Below, piece after piece: positions 63,435 through 64,000 of a DNA stretch of 64,000 nt; position 1 is the stretch's first letter; every line of letters begins with the position of its first letter. The stretch covers positions 62,001-126,000 of the forward strand of contig AXWR01000002.1 in assembly GCA_000482765.1 (NCBI GenBank), read 5' to 3'. Made by a program: the position numbers and the translations under genes. The notes beneath the pieces are model-generated. The model saw only the letters and a program-made list of their open reading frames with translations. It was not told the DNA's origin and did not search any database. The DNA is from Meiothermus taiwanensis DSM 14542 (GTDB lineage: Bacteria; Deinococcota; Deinococci; Deinococcales; Thermaceae).

Positions 63435-64000
63435 ATGGCCAAAGAACGTTTAGACAAAGTATTGGGGCACCTGGGTGTAGGAACCCGCAAAGAAATACAC
63501 CGGCTGGCCCGCGCAGGCCTGATTACCGTTGACGGCGAGACCATCACCGACGCGGGCTATAAGTTTGATCCCACCCAGGCCCGCATCGAAGTGGCTGGAG
63601 AACCGCTATCGTATCAAAAATACTTTTACCTGCTGCTTAACAAACCTGCTGGCTACATCACCTCGACCAAAGACCACGACGGCATCCCCATTACAGCCCT
63701 GCTACCCGAAGCCTTCCAGCGCGACGACTGGATGCCGGTAGGACGCCTGGACAAAGATACCGAGGGCCTTTTGCTGCTCACCACCGACGGCGAGTTGCTG
63801 CACCGGCTGACCCATCCGCGCTGGAAGGTAACCAAGCGCTACTACGTGGAGCTGGCCAGCCCGGCAACCCCCGAGGATGTCGCCGTCTTTGCGGCGGGTA
63901 CGCTCGAGCTAGAAGGCGAGCCGATCCAGCCCGCGGAGCTGTACCTGGGCCCCGACCCCTATAAGGTAGAGCTGGTCCTCCGCGAAGGTCGTTTCCATCA
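63435..64000 (+). CDS. RsuA/RluB-family pseudouridine synthase, 3' end outside window
   Basis: About 188 residues visible. The N-terminal S4 domain (RLDKVLGHLGVGTRKEIHRL) is followed by the catalytic domain with the Asp in MPVGRLDKDTEGLLLLTTDG and the LLLNKPAGYITS motif. It isomerises a uridine in rRNA (16S or 23S). The exact site cannot be told without the C-terminus. Confidence 0.9.
   Translation, partial: MAKERLDKVLGHLGVGTRKEIHRLARAGLITVDGETITDAGYKFDPTQARIEVAGEPLSYQKYFYLLLNKPAGYITSTKDHDGIPITALLPEAFQRDDWMPVGRLDKDTEGLLLLTTDGELLHRLTHPRWKVTKRYYVELASPATPEDVAVFAAGTLELEGEPIQPAELYLGPDPYKVELVLREGRFH

Overview
The window looks like chromosomal DNA of a member of the Thermaceae (Deinococcota), most likely Meiothermus or Calidithermus. 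The reasons are the high GC content, genes packed with almost no gaps, short secreted proteins and transporters of Thermus type, a type-2 argC, a short-form hisG, PilT, and many genes whose -10 box sits 6-7 bases before the start codon as in leaderless Deinococcota promoters. This placement is inference from gene content; no rRNA is present. I see no rRNA, tRNA, CRISPR array, insertion sequence or prophage. No gene-free stretch exceeds about 300 bases. All long genes appear intact, apart from the two cut by the window edges.

Layout. 1-4.4 kb is a copper-handling block: a NosF-type ABC ATPase (cut at the left edge), two NosL-type chaperones, a NosY-type permease, a PCu(A)C chaperone, a 44-codon small membrane protein, an Lgt-like/thioredoxin fusion and a CsoR-family repressor. 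Two matching palindromes lie on the promoters of the small-protein/thioredoxin operon and of the repressor. 4.4-8.4 kb holds a P2-type cation ATPase with two universal stress proteins. 8.5-22.8 kb is mixed housekeeping: pdxH, a YgjP-type peptidase, glpD, an ABC-2 ATPase, a phosphoribosyltransferase, prolyl oligopeptidase, two EamA transporters, a histidine phosphatase, a secreted alpha-amylase, glyA, a 2OG-Fe oxygenase and small membrane proteins.

22.8-31.9 kb is a polyamine/GABA island: a GabT-type aminotransferase, potABCD, a beta-lactamase-fold hydrolase, a second GabT-like aminotransferase and a threonine/serine dehydratase. 32.6-37.9 kb carries gyrB, an unknown gene, an amidase and a membrane protein. 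37.9-45.0 kb is one long leftward operon: a trp leader peptide with three Trp codons and an attenuator, then trpE, chorismate mutase, trpG, three family-2 glycosyltransferases, trpD and an LpxB-related glycosyltransferase.

45.1-64 kb has a HAD hydrolase; an arginine operon (argF, a 59-codon small gene, argC, a DsbA-like protein); deoD; pilT; mogA; alr; a nucleoside hydrolase with ribokinase; transglutaminase; VanW; trmH; quinone oxidoreductase; aldo/keto reductase; hisG; a divergent MFS exporter and regulator; and an rsuA-family pseudouridine synthase cut at the right edge.

Three patterns run across the window: the hexamer CTCGAG is strongly over-represented, sometimes at the cost of rare codons; -10 boxes of type TANNNT stand 6-7 bases before many starts; and several convergent gene pairs overlap at their 3' ends.
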